This document shows, piece by piece, positions 49,037 to 57,711 of a DNA stretch of 64,000 nt. Below the pieces are notes generated by a model. That model was given only the letters and a program-made list of their open reading frames with translations. It was not told the DNA's origin and searched no databases. This DNA comes from Actinomycetospora endophytica (GTDB lineage Bacteria; Actinomycetota; Actinomycetes; Mycobacteriales; Pseudonocardiaceae): positions 496,001 through 560,000 of the forward strand of contig NZ_JAJNDB010000002.1 of the NCBI RefSeq assembly GCF_021026375.1, in the 5' to 3' direction. The translations under genes and the position numbers were made by a program. The stretch's first letter is position 1, and the number at the start of each line of letters is the position of its first letter.

Positions 49037-51486
49037 GGCTTCTCCGGCCACGCGTGCTTCGGGTAGCGGCCCCGCAGCTCGGCACGGACCTGCGGGTATC
49101 CGGTCTCCCAGAACGACGCCAGGTCGGCGGTCACCGCGGCCGGGCGCCCGGCCGGGGAGAGCAGGTGCACGACGACGGGTACGCCGGCCAGCACCGGCGC
49201 GCGCTCCCAGCCGAACGCGTGCTGGAGCTTGAGGGCCACCACCGGGGCGGCCGGGTCGGAGTAGTCGACGCGGACGGTGCGCCCGCCCGGGGTGGTGAGG
49301 GTCGTGGGCGCGAGCTCGTCGAGCCGGGACGCCGCCGACCACGGAACGAGGTGGCGCAGCGCCGTCGCGACCTTCACCCGGCGCAGGTCGGCCCGGCGGC
49401 GGACGCCGGTGAGGTCGAGCCACTCGTCGGCGCGGGCGAGCAGGGTGGCGTCGTCGACCGCGGGCCACGGGTCGCCGAGGGCCTCGTGCAGGAAAGCGAG
49501 CCGGGCGCGCAGGGCGGTGGCGGCGTCGTCCCAGCGGAGCAGGCCGAGTCCCTCGGTGGTGAGCCCGTCGCGGACGGCGGCCGCGACCGCCGTCGGGTCG
49601 GGACGGGTCAGCGGACGGCGGGCGAGGATCACGGCGCCGAGGCGCTCGCGGCGCTCGGCGACGACGTCGCCGTCCTCCCAGGCGACCACCTCGTCGTCGT
49701 GCCACCAGCCGGCCGCGGCCTCCCGGGCGAGGTCCTCGTCGATCGGGACGGCCAGCCGGACCCGCGCGACCCGGTCGCCGGGCCCGCGCACGGCGTCGGC
49801 GACGGCGAGCCACGGGGAGCCGCGCAGGGCCGAGGTCGCGGACAGCTCGACGCCGGTGCCGCCCGTCGTCAGGTACTCGCGGGAGTCGGCGCCGCGTGCC
49901 CGGGCCAGCCGGTCCGGGTAGGCCAGGGCGACGACGTCGCCAGGTGAGTGGATGTGGTCGTCCAGACGACCACATCCACTCACATGGCGAAGCCTTCTGA
50001 CCTCCGCCCGCCACCGGGGATCGTTCGTCGCGCGGGCCGCCCGCCAGCGCTCGTCGAGGTCGTCCGACCCGCCGGACACCTCGGCGGCGAGCAGCGCCAC
50101 CACCTCGACCGCCGTCCGGGCGCCGACCGCCGCGGCGCCGTCGAGCAGCGCCCGGCCCAGCCGCGGGTGCACCCCGGCCACGGCCACCGCCCGGCCGCGC
50201 TCGGTGATCGCTCCGGCGTCGTCGGAGGTCAGATCGAGCCCGCGCAGCACCGCTCGCGCCGCGGCGAACGCCGTCGTCGGGGGCGGGTCGAGCAGGGCGA
50301 GCCCCGCGCCGTCCGGCGTGCCCCACCGGGCCAGCGCCAGCGCGAACCCGGCGAGGTCGGCGTGCGCGACCTCCGGGGCGTCGTCGCGGTCGCGGTGCGC
50401 GTGCTCGGCCTCGGACCAGCAGCGATAGGCCACCCCGGGCGCCTCCCGGCCCGCGCGCCCGGCCCGCTGCGTCGCCGAGGACTGCGACGCGAGCACCGTG
50501 ACCAGGGCGTCGAGCCCGCGGGCGTGATCGGTCCACGGTTGCCGCGACAGCCCGGCGTCGACGACGACCCGCACCCCCGGCACCGTCAGGCTCGTCTCGG
50601 CGACGGCGGTGGAGAGCACGACGCGCCGGGTGCCCCCGGGCCCGTTTCCGTCCCCCGTCGCTCCGCTCGCCCCGGCCAGCACGGAGTCCTGGACCGCGGC
50701 GTCCTGCCCGCCGTGCAGCGCGAGCACCTCGGCGTCGGTCCCGCCCAGTCGCCGCGCCACCTCGTCGATCTCGCGCCGCCCGGGCAGGAACACCAGCACG
50801 TCGCCCGGCGCCTCGGCGAGCGCGCGGCGCACCACCGCGCCCACGTGGTCGAGCAGCGCCGGCTCCACCCGCATCCCGCGCGGCGGCGGCACCGGTCGCG
50901 GCGGCGGGCACCAGACGGTGTCGACGGGATGCATCGGGTCGGGCGCGGTGATCACGGGGCCGTCGAGCGCGGCGGAGAGCTCGTCGGCGGCCGCGGTGGC
51001 CGACGTCGCGAGGAGGCGCAGGTCGGGGCGCAGCGCTCGGGCGTCGACGGCGAACGCCAGCGCCAGGTCGGTGTCGAGGTGGCGCTCGTGGCACTCGTCG
51101 AGGACGACGGCGTCGACCCCGGCGAGCTCCGGGTCCTGCTGCAGCCGCGCCACCAGCAGCCCCGTCGTCACCACCTCGACCCGGGTTCGCGGGCCGACAT
51201 GCCGCTCGCCCCGCACGGCGTACCCGACCTGTTCGCCCACCCGCTCACCCATCAGCGACGCCATCCGCGCGGCGGCGGCCCGGACGGCGACCCGGCGCGG
51301 CTCGGCGACGAGGACCCGCCCTTCCACCGCCCCGGCCAGCGCGAGCGGGACGAGCGTCGTCTTCCCCGTCCCGGGCGGCGCGACCAGGACCGCCGCGCCG
51401 TGGGTGTCCAGCGCCGCGAGCACGTCCGGCAGCGCCGGGCGTACCGGCAGCTCGAGCGCCGCGGGGTCGATGACGCTGCCGATCAC
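49030..51486 (-). CDS. hrpB: ATP-dependent helicase HrpB
   Basis: An 818-residue DExH-box helicase: APPGTGKTT (Walker A, ~33-41), VVLDECHERH (~125), TSAT, then STAVAETSLTVPG and QRAGRAGR (motif VI, ~345), followed by the HrpB C-terminal domain with GWERAPVLAGVPVVVHLLSPAGRPAAVTADL near the end. The GTG at 51486 is used. Around residues 500-516 the sequence RHVSGCGRLDDHIHSP is encoded by a palindromic element (49941-49986), in frame, in an exposed-looking region of the C-terminal half. HrpB is a bacterial RNA/DNA helicase of poorly known role. Confidence 0.92.
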   Translation of the reverse strand: MIGSVIDPAALELPVRPALPDVLAALDTHGAAVLVAPPGTGKTTLVPLALAGAVEGRVLVAEPRRVAVRAAAARMASLMGERVGEQVGYAVRGERHVGPRTRVEVVTTGLLVARLQQDPELAGVDAVVLDECHERHLDTDLALAFAVDARALRPDLRLLATSATAAADELSAALDGPVITAPDPMHPVDTVWCPPPRPVPPPRGMRVEPALLDHVGAVVRRALAEAPGDVLVFLPGRREIDEVARRLGGTDAEVLALHGGQDAAVQDSVLAGASGATGDGNGPGGTRRVVLSTAVAETSLTVPGVRVVVDAGLSRQPWTDHARGLDALVTVLASQSSATQRAGRAGREAPGVAYRCWSEAEHAHRDRDDAPEVAHADLAGFALALARWGTPDGAGLALLDPPPTTAFAAARAVLRGLDLTSDDAGAITERGRAVAVAGVHPRLGRALLDGAAAVGARTAVEVVALLAAEVSGGSDDLDERWRAARATNDPRWRAEVRRLRHVSGCGRLDDHIHSPGDVVALAYPDRLARARGADSREYLTTGGTGVELSATSALRGSPWLAVADAVRGPGDRVARVRLAVPIDEDLAREAAAGWWHDDEVVAWEDGDVVAERRERLGAVILARRPLTRPDPTAVAAAVRDGLTTEGLGLLRWDDAATALRARLAFLHEALGDPWPAVDDATLLARADEWLDLTGVRRRADLRRVKVATALRHLVPWSAASRLDELAPTTLTTPGGRTVRVDYSDPAAPVVALKLQHAFGWERAPVLAGVPVVVHLLSPAGRPAAVTADLASFWETGYPQVRAELRGRYPKHAWPEKPM
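49941..49986. repeat. Palindromic element B3 inside the hrpB coding sequence
   Basis: A 46-bp element of the same family as B1, B2 and B4. The 40-bp core 49944-49983 has 19-bp perfect arms (GTGAGTGGATGTGGTCGTC and complement) around CA. The hrpB reading frame continues through it, so it adds about 15-16 residues to the protein. It is the only copy found inside a gene. Confidence 0.93.
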
Positions 51487-51639
51487 GCCTGCCGGTCTAC
51501 CAGGGCCCCTTCCCCTCGTGCCGAGCTGCCGGATCAGCGCCGTGCCAGCGCGATGCCGGTGCCGTGCCAGCGCCCCGGCGCACCGTCGGCACCGAGGCCG
51601 CCACCTCCGGCGGCCGGGCACCACACCTGGGAGTACTGA

Positions 51640-52758
51640 ATGTCCGCACCCGTCACGATCATCGGCGCCGGTCTCGGGGGTCTCGTCCTGGCCCGCGTCC
51701 TGCACGTGCACGGCATCCCGGTCACGGTCCACGAGGCGGAGTCCTCGCCCACGGCACGAGCACAGGGCGGCCTGCTCGACATCCACGAGGAGAACGGCCA
51801 GCCGGCCATCGCGGCCGCCGGCCTGACCGAGCCGTTCCAGACCCTCATCCTCGAGGGCCGCCAGCAGTACCGGCTCCTCGACACCGCGGGCACCGTCCTG
51901 GCCGACAGCCCCGACGACGGGAACGGGAGCCGGCCCGAGGTGCAGCGCAGCGAGCTGCGCGCCCTGCTGCTCGACTCGTTGCCCGAGGGCACCGTGCGGT
52001 GGGGCCGGAAGGTCACCGACGCACGTCCCCTCGGCGGCGGCCGGCACGAGGTGACCTTCGCCGACGGCACCAGCGTCACGACGGACCTGGTCGTCGGCGC
52101 GGACGGCGCCTGGTCGCGGATCCGCCCGTTGGTGTCCTCCGCCGTGCCCGAGTACGTCGGCATGTCGTTCGTCGAGACCTGGCTGCTCGACAGCGACCGC
52201 CGCCACCCGGCCACCGCGCGGGCCGTCGGCGGCGGCTCGATGTTCGTCGTCGGGGCCGAGGGGCTATGGCTCGGCGCCCACTGCGAGCGGGCCGGGACCC
52301 TGCACGCCTACGTGTCGCTGACCCGCCCGCGGGAGTGGTTCGACGACGTCGACCTCGCCGACCCCGCCGGCGTCGCCCGCATCGCGGACCAGTTCGCGGG
52401 GTGGGCCCCGGAGATCACCGCGCTGATCACCGACAGCGACGTCACGCCGGTGCTGCGCCCCCTCCACACGCTTCCGGTCGGGCACCGGTGGGAGCGGGTG
52501 CCGGGGGTGACGCTGCTCGGCGACGCCGCCCACCTCGCCCCGCCCGACGGCGAGGGCGCCAACCTGGCCATGCAGGACGGCGCCGAGCTCGCCCTGGCCC
52601 TCGCCGCGCACCCCGGCGACGTCGAGGCGGCGCTGGCCGCCTACGAGCACGCCCTGTTCCCCCGCAGCGCCGCGTCCGCCGAGGCGTCGCAGGCCGTCGG
52701 GGACCTCACTCCTGAGCAGATCATCGAGTTCCTGACGACGAGCGGGGGCCGGTCGTGA
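51640..52758 (+). CDS. FAD-dependent monooxygenase (TetX-like)
   Basis: A 372-residue group A flavoprotein monooxygenase. VTIIGAGLGGLVLARVL (~5-21) is the FAD Rossmann motif, QGGLLDIHEENGQPAI (~44-59) resembles TetX, VVGADGAWSRIRP (~150) is the DG motif and LLGDAAHLAPPDGEGANLAMQDG (~288-305) the GD motif. Such enzymes hydroxylate aromatic or antibiotic substrates using NADPH and O2. It overlaps a DrrA-like ABC ATPase gene by 4 bp, which suggests a modification-plus-export resistance unit. The specific drug is unknown. Confidence 0.9.
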   Translation: MSAPVTIIGAGLGGLVLARVLHVHGIPVTVHEAESSPTARAQGGLLDIHEENGQPAIAAAGLTEPFQTLILEGRQQYRLLDTAGTVLADSPDDGNGSRPEVQRSELRALLLDSLPEGTVRWGRKVTDARPLGGGRHEVTFADGTSVTTDLVVGADGAWSRIRPLVSSAVPEYVGMSFVETWLLDSDRRHPATARAVGGGSMFVVGAEGLWLGAHCERAGTLHAYVSLTRPREWFDDVDLADPAGVARIADQFAGWAPEITALITDSDVTPVLRPLHTLPVGHRWERVPGVTLLGDAAHLAPPDGEGANLAMQDGAELALALAAHPGDVEAALAAYEHALFPRSAASAEASQAVGDLTPEQIIEFLTTSGGRS

Positions 52759-53726
52759 GAGACGCACCCAGCATCGAGGTCGACGACCTCGTCCGGACCT
52801 TCGGCGACGGCCGCGCCGTCGACGGCATCGCCTTCGAGGCCCACCCCGGCCAGGTGCTCGGCCTGCTCGGGCCGAACGGCTCGGGCAAGACCACGACCGT
52901 CCGGATGCTCGCCACCCTGCTCCCGCCCAGCGCGGGCCGGGCGCGGGTGCTGGGCCACGACGTCGTCGCCGACGCCGCCGCGGTCCGGGGACGGATCGGG
53001 CTCACCGGCCAGTACGCCGCCGTCGACGAGGCCCTCTCCGGCCGCGACAACCTCTTCCTCATCGGCCGCCTCCTGGACCTCACCCGACGCGACGCCCGGG
53101 CCCGGGCCGACGAGCTCGTCGAGCAGTTCGGCCTCGTCGAGGCCGCCGGCCGCCGGGTCCGCACCTACTCCGGCGGGATGCGACGACGCCTCGACCTGGC
53201 CGCGAGCCTCGTCGGGCGCCCGGACGTGCTCTTCCTCGACGAGCCGACCACCGGGCTCGACCCGCGGCACCGCAACGAGGTCTGGGAGACCGTGCGCGGC
53301 CTCGCGGAGCTGGGCGTCTGCGTCCTGCTCACCACCCAGTACCTCGAGGAGGCCGACCAGCTCGCGCACGACCTCGTCGTCCTGGACCGGGGCCGGGTGA
53401 TCGCCTCCGGGACCGCCGCCGAGCTGAAGTCCCGCGCCGGCGGACGGCGGCTGCACGTGCGCCCCGAGGCGCCGGGCGAGGCGGCGCTGGTCGCGGCCAT
53501 CGTCGCGTCGGACACCGGGGTGGAACCGACGGTCGAGCCGTCCGGCGAGGTCGTCGTCGCGACCCCCGACGCCGGTGCGCTGCGCCGCGTCGAGGAGCGG
53601 CTGGCCGTCGCCGGCATCGCGGTCGCCGAGATCGGCCTGCGGCTGCCCAGCCTCGACGACGTCTTCCTGTCCCTGACCGGCGAAGCCACCGAGTCCGCCT
53701 CCGAGCCCACCCGAGGTGCCGCATGA
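52755..53726 (+). CDS. ABC transporter ATP-binding protein (DrrA-type)
   Basis: A 323-residue ABC ATPase of the daunorubicin-resistance group. Walker A is GPNGSGKTT (~40-48), the signature is YSGGMRRRLDLA (~137-148), Walker B is VLFLDEPTTGLDP (~159-171), and the C-terminal region has the DrrA-type extension GLRLPSLDDVFLSLTG. It pairs with the permease gene (4-bp overlap) and the monooxygenase upstream. Confidence 0.93.
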   Translation: MRDAPSIEVDDLVRTFGDGRAVDGIAFEAHPGQVLGLLGPNGSGKTTTVRMLATLLPPSAGRARVLGHDVVADAAAVRGRIGLTGQYAAVDEALSGRDNLFLIGRLLDLTRRDARARADELVEQFGLVEAAGRRVRTYSGGMRRRLDLAASLVGRPDVLFLDEPTTGLDPRHRNEVWETVRGLAELGVCVLLTTQYLEEADQLAHDLVVLDRGRVIASGTAAELKSRAGGRRLHVRPEAPGEAALVAAIVASDTGVEPTVEPSGEVVVATPDAGALRRVEERLAVAGIAVAEIGLRLPSLDDVFLSLTGEATESASEPTRGAA

Positions 53727-54541
53727 CCATCACCCTCGAACCGCGGCGCACGGCCCCCGTCGTGGAGACCCGTGCCCGGCGCCTGCCCTCGACGCTGCGC
53801 CACGGCGCCGCCCTCGCCCGGCGCGGGATCACGAAGACGGTGCACTCCCCGGAGGCGCTCATCGACGTCACGCTGCAGCCGGTGATCTTCCTGCTGCTGT
53901 TCGTGTATGTCTTCGGCGGCGCGATCGCGGGCGGCAGCGGCGACTACCTGCAGTACGCCCTGCCCGGCGTGCTGCTCCAGACCGTCGTGTTCGCCTCGGC
54001 CGGGACGGGCACCGGGCTCGCCGACGACCTCAAGACCGGGATCTTCGACCGGTTCCGCAGCCTCCCGATCTCCCGGGCGGCGCCGCTGATCGGCGCGATC
54101 GGCGCCGACCTCGTCCGCTACGTGACCTCCGGCGTCGTCATGCTGATGTTCGGCCTCGTCCTCGGCTACCGCACCGGCGCCGGGGTGCTCGGGGTGCTGG
54201 GCGCCTTCGGGCTGGTGGTCGCGTTCGCGTTCGGGCTCTGCTGGGTCTTCACCGCGCTGGCGATGGTCGTCCGCGAGCCGCGCACGGTGCAGGGGCTCTC
54301 CGCGGTGATCATGTTGCCGCTGACGTTCGCGAGCTCGGTCTTCGTCCCGACGACGACGATGCCCGGCTGGCTACAGGGGTTCGTCGCGGTCAACCCGGTC
54401 TCGCGGACCGCCGACGCGGTGCGGGCGCTGCTCGACGGCACACCGGCCGGGGCCGCGTCGGCGGTGTCGTTGCTGGTCAGCGCGGTGGTGGTCGCGGTGT
54501 TCGCGCCGCTGGCGGTGGCGCTGTACCGCCGTCGGACCTGA
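53723..54541 (+). CDS. ABC transporter permease (DrrB-type)
   Basis: A 272-residue ABC-2 permease with six hydrophobic helices. The family core is VIFLLLFVYVFGGAIAGGSGDYLQYALPGVL (core ~52-72), FDRFRSLPISRAAPL (~105-119) and SAVIMLPLTFASSVFVPTTTMPGWLQ (~190-210). With the DrrA-like ATPase it should export a drug or lipid. The stop lies 4 bp before the convergent AfsR-like gene. Confidence 0.92.
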   Translation: MTITLEPRRTAPVVETRARRLPSTLRHGAALARRGITKTVHSPEALIDVTLQPVIFLLLFVYVFGGAIAGGSGDYLQYALPGVLLQTVVFASAGTGTGLADDLKTGIFDRFRSLPISRAAPLIGAIGADLVRYVTSGVVMLMFGLVLGYRTGAGVLGVLGAFGLVVAFAFGLCWVFTALAMVVREPRTVQGLSAVIMLPLTFASSVFVPTTTMPGWLQGFVAVNPVSRTADAVRALLDGTPAGAASAVSLLVSAVVVAVFAPLAVALYRRRT

Positions 54542-54545
54542 TCTG

Positions 54546-57500
54546 TCAGGGGCTGGGCGCGGCGTCGCGGGGGAGCGCCCGGCCCCGGGCGATCGCCGCC
54601 TCGGCCCCCGCCGGGCCGAGCGCGGCGACGACGCCGTCGCGGGTCGCCACGACCTCGGGGTCGCCGAGGTGCAGCGTCCCGCGCCGGGCCTCGGCGACCC
54701 CGAGCAGCTCACCCGCCCGCGCGGCGTCGCCGAGGGCGAGCGCGGCGCGGGCGGAGGCCTCCGCGACCTGGCCGAGCACCGGCCCGTCGTCGCTCTTGAC
54801 CGCCGCGCGCGCCGCGACCTCGAGCTTCTCCCGGGCCTCCGGGTAGCGCCCGAGATCGGCGAGTGCGGCCGCGGCGAGGCGGTGCACCAGGGCGTCGCGC
54901 TGCTCCGGGCCGGGCCCCGGCTCGTCGGGTGAGGGTCGGGCCCCGTCGAGAACCGCGAGGGCCCGTTCCGGATCGCCCAGCCGGCGTTCCACGTCGGCGC
55001 GCAGCCATCCCAGCCAGATCGCGGCCCAGTCCTCGCTGGTCCGGCTCATGACTTCCTCGGCCAGGCGGAGCTGGTGCCGGGCCTCGGCCGGGTCGCCGTC
55101 GCGGGCGGCGAGCGCGGCGAGCGCCGTCCGGTACTGCGGCAGGTCGTCGACCTTGCGCAGCTCCTCGGCGAGCGCGATCGCTTCGTGCCAGGCCCGACGG
55201 GCGGCGTCCCGGTCGCCCGAGAGGTCCTCGACCTCGCCCAGCGAGAACGTCGTCAGGCCCAGCCCGAAGCGGTCCCCGAGGGCCGAGAACAGGTCGTGGG
55301 CGACGCGCAGGTACCGGCGCTGGACGTCCAGGTCACCGGCGTTCTCGGCGTGCATCGCGAGGATCTGGGCGGCCGCAGCCCGCGTCCAGGGCTCGCCGTC
55401 GCCGTCGGCGATCTCGACGAGCCCGGACCGGTCGCCGTCGGCGAACGTCCGGTGGGCCGGGCCGTGCAGGACCACGACGGGGTGCCACGGCCGGGGCAGC
55501 ACCGGGAGCATCGCGGTGACCGCGGCGATCTCGGCCGTGCCGCCCGTGGTGTCCGGCCGGGCGGCGAGCAGCACCGCGTGCAGCGCGGTGTTCACCGCGA
55601 TCGCCATCGTCGGCTCGCCCGGCGCGAGCTCGGCGACCCGGTCCGACCAGTGCATCAGCGTGGCCATGTCGCCGCGCAGGAGCCAGCTCCACGACAGGGC
55701 TGCCAGCAGCCGGTGCGCCCGGGCGCCCTCACCGGCGTCGGCCGCGCGCTCGAGCGCCCGGACCCCCTCGCCCTCGACGCCGCGCACGACGACGAGCTCG
55801 TCGAGCTGGGCGTCGGTGCGCAGCCGCGGTTCGCCGGGCTCCAGGACGGCGAGCACCCGGGCGGCGTGGGCGTCGAACACCGCGTCCCGGTCGGCGGCGG
55901 CCTCCAGCCGCGCCGCGGCGTACTCACGGACGGTCTCCAGCATCCGGTAGCGGGTCGGCCCGCCGTCCGCCCCGGGGGTGACGACGACCAGGGACTTCTC
56001 CACGAGCGCGGCCAGGGTCTCGAACGAGTCCTCGCCGCACACGGCCTCGACCGTGCGGGCGTCCACGGCTCCGGCGAACACCCCGAACCGGTCCGCCAGG
56101 GTCCGCTCGGCGGGCGAGAGCAGGTCCCAGCTCCAGTCGACGACCGCCCGGAGCGTCTGGTGCCGCGGCAGCGCCGTGCGGGCGCCCGTCGTCAGCAACC
56201 GGAACCGGTCGGCCAGCCGGTCGGCGATCTCGGCCGGCTCGAGGGTCCGCACCCGCGCGGCCGCCAGCTCGATGGGCAACGGCTGGCCGTCGAGACGGCG
56301 GCAGATCTCCCGGACGACGGCCTGGTCGCCGTCGAGCACGAAGCCCGGCCGGACGGCGGCCGCGCGCTCGGCGAAGAGCCGGGTCGCGTAGTCGTCGGGC
56401 AGGGCGCCGAGAGGGTGGAGCACCTCGCCGGGGACCCCCAAGGGTTCCCGGCTGGTGGCCAGCACGACGAGGCCCGGTGCGGCGGTGAGCAGCTCGTGCA
56501 CCAGGTCGGCGGCCGCGGCGACGAGGTGCTCGCAGTTGTCGAGCACGAGCACCAGGTCCCGGCCGGCCAGGGCGGCCCGCAGCCGGACGAGGGTGTCCGT
56601 CGCGGTGCGTTCGCCGAGGGCCAGCTCCGGGCCGCCGACCGCGTGCAGGACGGTCGGCGCGACCTGGTCGGGCCCGGTCAGCGCAGCGAGCTCGGCGACG
56701 GCCACCGCGGTGTCGAGATCCCGCACGACCTCCAGCGTCAGCCGCGTCTTCCCCGCGCCGCCCGGCCCGGTGACGGTGACGAGGCGGGAGGTGCGGGTCA
56801 GCGCGGCGAGGCGGGCGAGGTCGTCGTCGCGTCCGATGAACGAGGTCAGGGCGGGTGCGCGGTGCCAGGCCGGGGACCGGCTCTCGGCCGGCGGGCGTGG
56901 CGCATCCGGTGGCGGTCCCTGCTGCGGGTCGTGGAGCAGCTCGGTGCGGGCTCGGCGCAGTTCCGGGCCCGGGTCGACGCCGAGCTCCTCGGCCAGCGCC
57001 GTCCGGGTCCGGTCCAGCACGGCGAGGGCGTCGGCCCGGCGACCGCCCGCGTGCAGTCCCCGCGCCAGCGCGACGGCGCTGGTCTCGCGGAGGGGGTGCT
57101 CGTCGAGGATCGCTGCCAGGGCGTCGCGCCCGGCGTCGGGGATCCCCGCGGCGAGCCCGCCGGCGGCCAGGTCCTCGGCGGCCGCCGCATGGGCGTCGGC
57201 GAGGCGGGCGACCGCCGGCCCGGCGAAGGGGAGCTCCCGCACGCCGCCGAGCACCGGGTCGTGCCAGAGTCCGAGCGCCTCGGTGAGCAGCGCTCGGGCC
57301 CGCTCGTCGTCGGCCGCGGCGGCCGCCTCGCGGCGCAGCGTCGCGAACCGCAGCGCGTCGACGTCGTCGGGATCGACCTCGAGCACGTAGCCGCCCGACG
57401 ACGACCGCAGCCGCTCCGGCCCGAGCGCGCGCCGCAGCCGCGAGACCAGCGACTGCAGCGCGTTCGCGCTCGGCGGCGGGTCGTCGTCCCAGAGCGCGTC

Positions 57501-57641
57501 GACCAGCGTCGTGGTGTCGACCGGGTGCCCGGCGTCGAGCGCGAGCCGGGCCAGCAGGCCCCGCACCCGCGCCCCGGCGGGCAGCAGCTCGCGCCCGTCC
57601 GCGTCCCGGACGGACACCGGGCCGAGCAGCCGGATCACCAT
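54546..57641 (-). CDS. AfsR/SARP-family transcriptional regulator (BTAD, NB-ARC, TPR)
   Basis: A 1031-residue regulator. Residues ~1-90 are a SARP-type winged helix (RLLGPVSVRDADGREL, SANALQSLVSRLRRALG), ~92-240 the BTAD domain (ALRFATLRREAAAAA...LLTEALGLW), ~265-560 an NB-ARC/STAND ATPase (P-loop TGPGGAGKTRL ~293-303, LVLVLDNCEHL, LVVLATSREPLGVPGEV) and the rest helical TPR-like repeats. Large SARPs activate secondary-metabolite or export genes. The convergent export module is a plausible target. Start ATG 57641 or GTG 57644 is uncertain; no clear ribosome-binding site is seen. Confidence 0.9.
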   Translation of the reverse strand: MVIRLLGPVSVRDADGRELLPAGARVRGLLARLALDAGHPVDTTTLVDALWDDDPPPSANALQSLVSRLRRALGPERLRSSSGGYVLEVDPDDVDALRFATLRREAAAAADDERARALLTEALGLWHDPVLGGVRELPFAGPAVARLADAHAAAAEDLAAGGLAAGIPDAGRDALAAILDEHPLRETSAVALARGLHAGGRRADALAVLDRTRTALAEELGVDPGPELRRARTELLHDPQQGPPPDAPRPPAESRSPAWHRAPALTSFIGRDDDLARLAALTRTSRLVTVTGPGGAGKTRLTLEVVRDLDTAVAVAELAALTGPDQVAPTVLHAVGGPELALGERTATDTLVRLRAALAGRDLVLVLDNCEHLVAAAADLVHELLTAAPGLVVLATSREPLGVPGEVLHPLGALPDDYATRLFAERAAAVRPGFVLDGDQAVVREICRRLDGQPLPIELAAARVRTLEPAEIADRLADRFRLLTTGARTALPRHQTLRAVVDWSWDLLSPAERTLADRFGVFAGAVDARTVEAVCGEDSFETLAALVEKSLVVVTPGADGGPTRYRMLETVREYAAARLEAAADRDAVFDAHAARVLAVLEPGEPRLRTDAQLDELVVVRGVEGEGVRALERAADAGEGARAHRLLAALSWSWLLRGDMATLMHWSDRVAELAPGEPTMAIAVNTALHAVLLAARPDTTGGTAEIAAVTAMLPVLPRPWHPVVVLHGPAHRTFADGDRSGLVEIADGDGEPWTRAAAAQILAMHAENAGDLDVQRRYLRVAHDLFSALGDRFGLGLTTFSLGEVEDLSGDRDAARRAWHEAIALAEELRKVDDLPQYRTALAALAARDGDPAEARHQLRLAEEVMSRTSEDWAAIWLGWLRADVERRLGDPERALAVLDGARPSPDEPGPGPEQRDALVHRLAAAALADLGRYPEAREKLEVAARAAVKSDDGPVLGQVAEASARAALALGDAARAGELLGVAEARRGTLHLGDPEVVATRDGVVAALGPAGAEAAIARGRALPRDAAPSP

Positions 57642-57660
57642 CACGGGTCACAGGCTCCGC

Positions 57661-57706
57661 CATGTGAGCGGATTTGGTCGTCCCAGCAACCAAATCCGCT
57701 CACATG
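57661..57706. repeat. Palindromic element B4 (GTGA...TCAC family)
   Basis: 46 bp between the Nit1C flavoprotein gene and the AfsR-like gene, both read leftward: CATGTGAGCGGATTTGGT and its complement, with a mismatched 10-bp centre. It lies 6 bp after the flavoprotein stop and about 20 bp before the regulator start. Its GTGAGC ends link the B group to the A group. Confidence 0.93.
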
Positions 57707-57711
57707 CAGCG

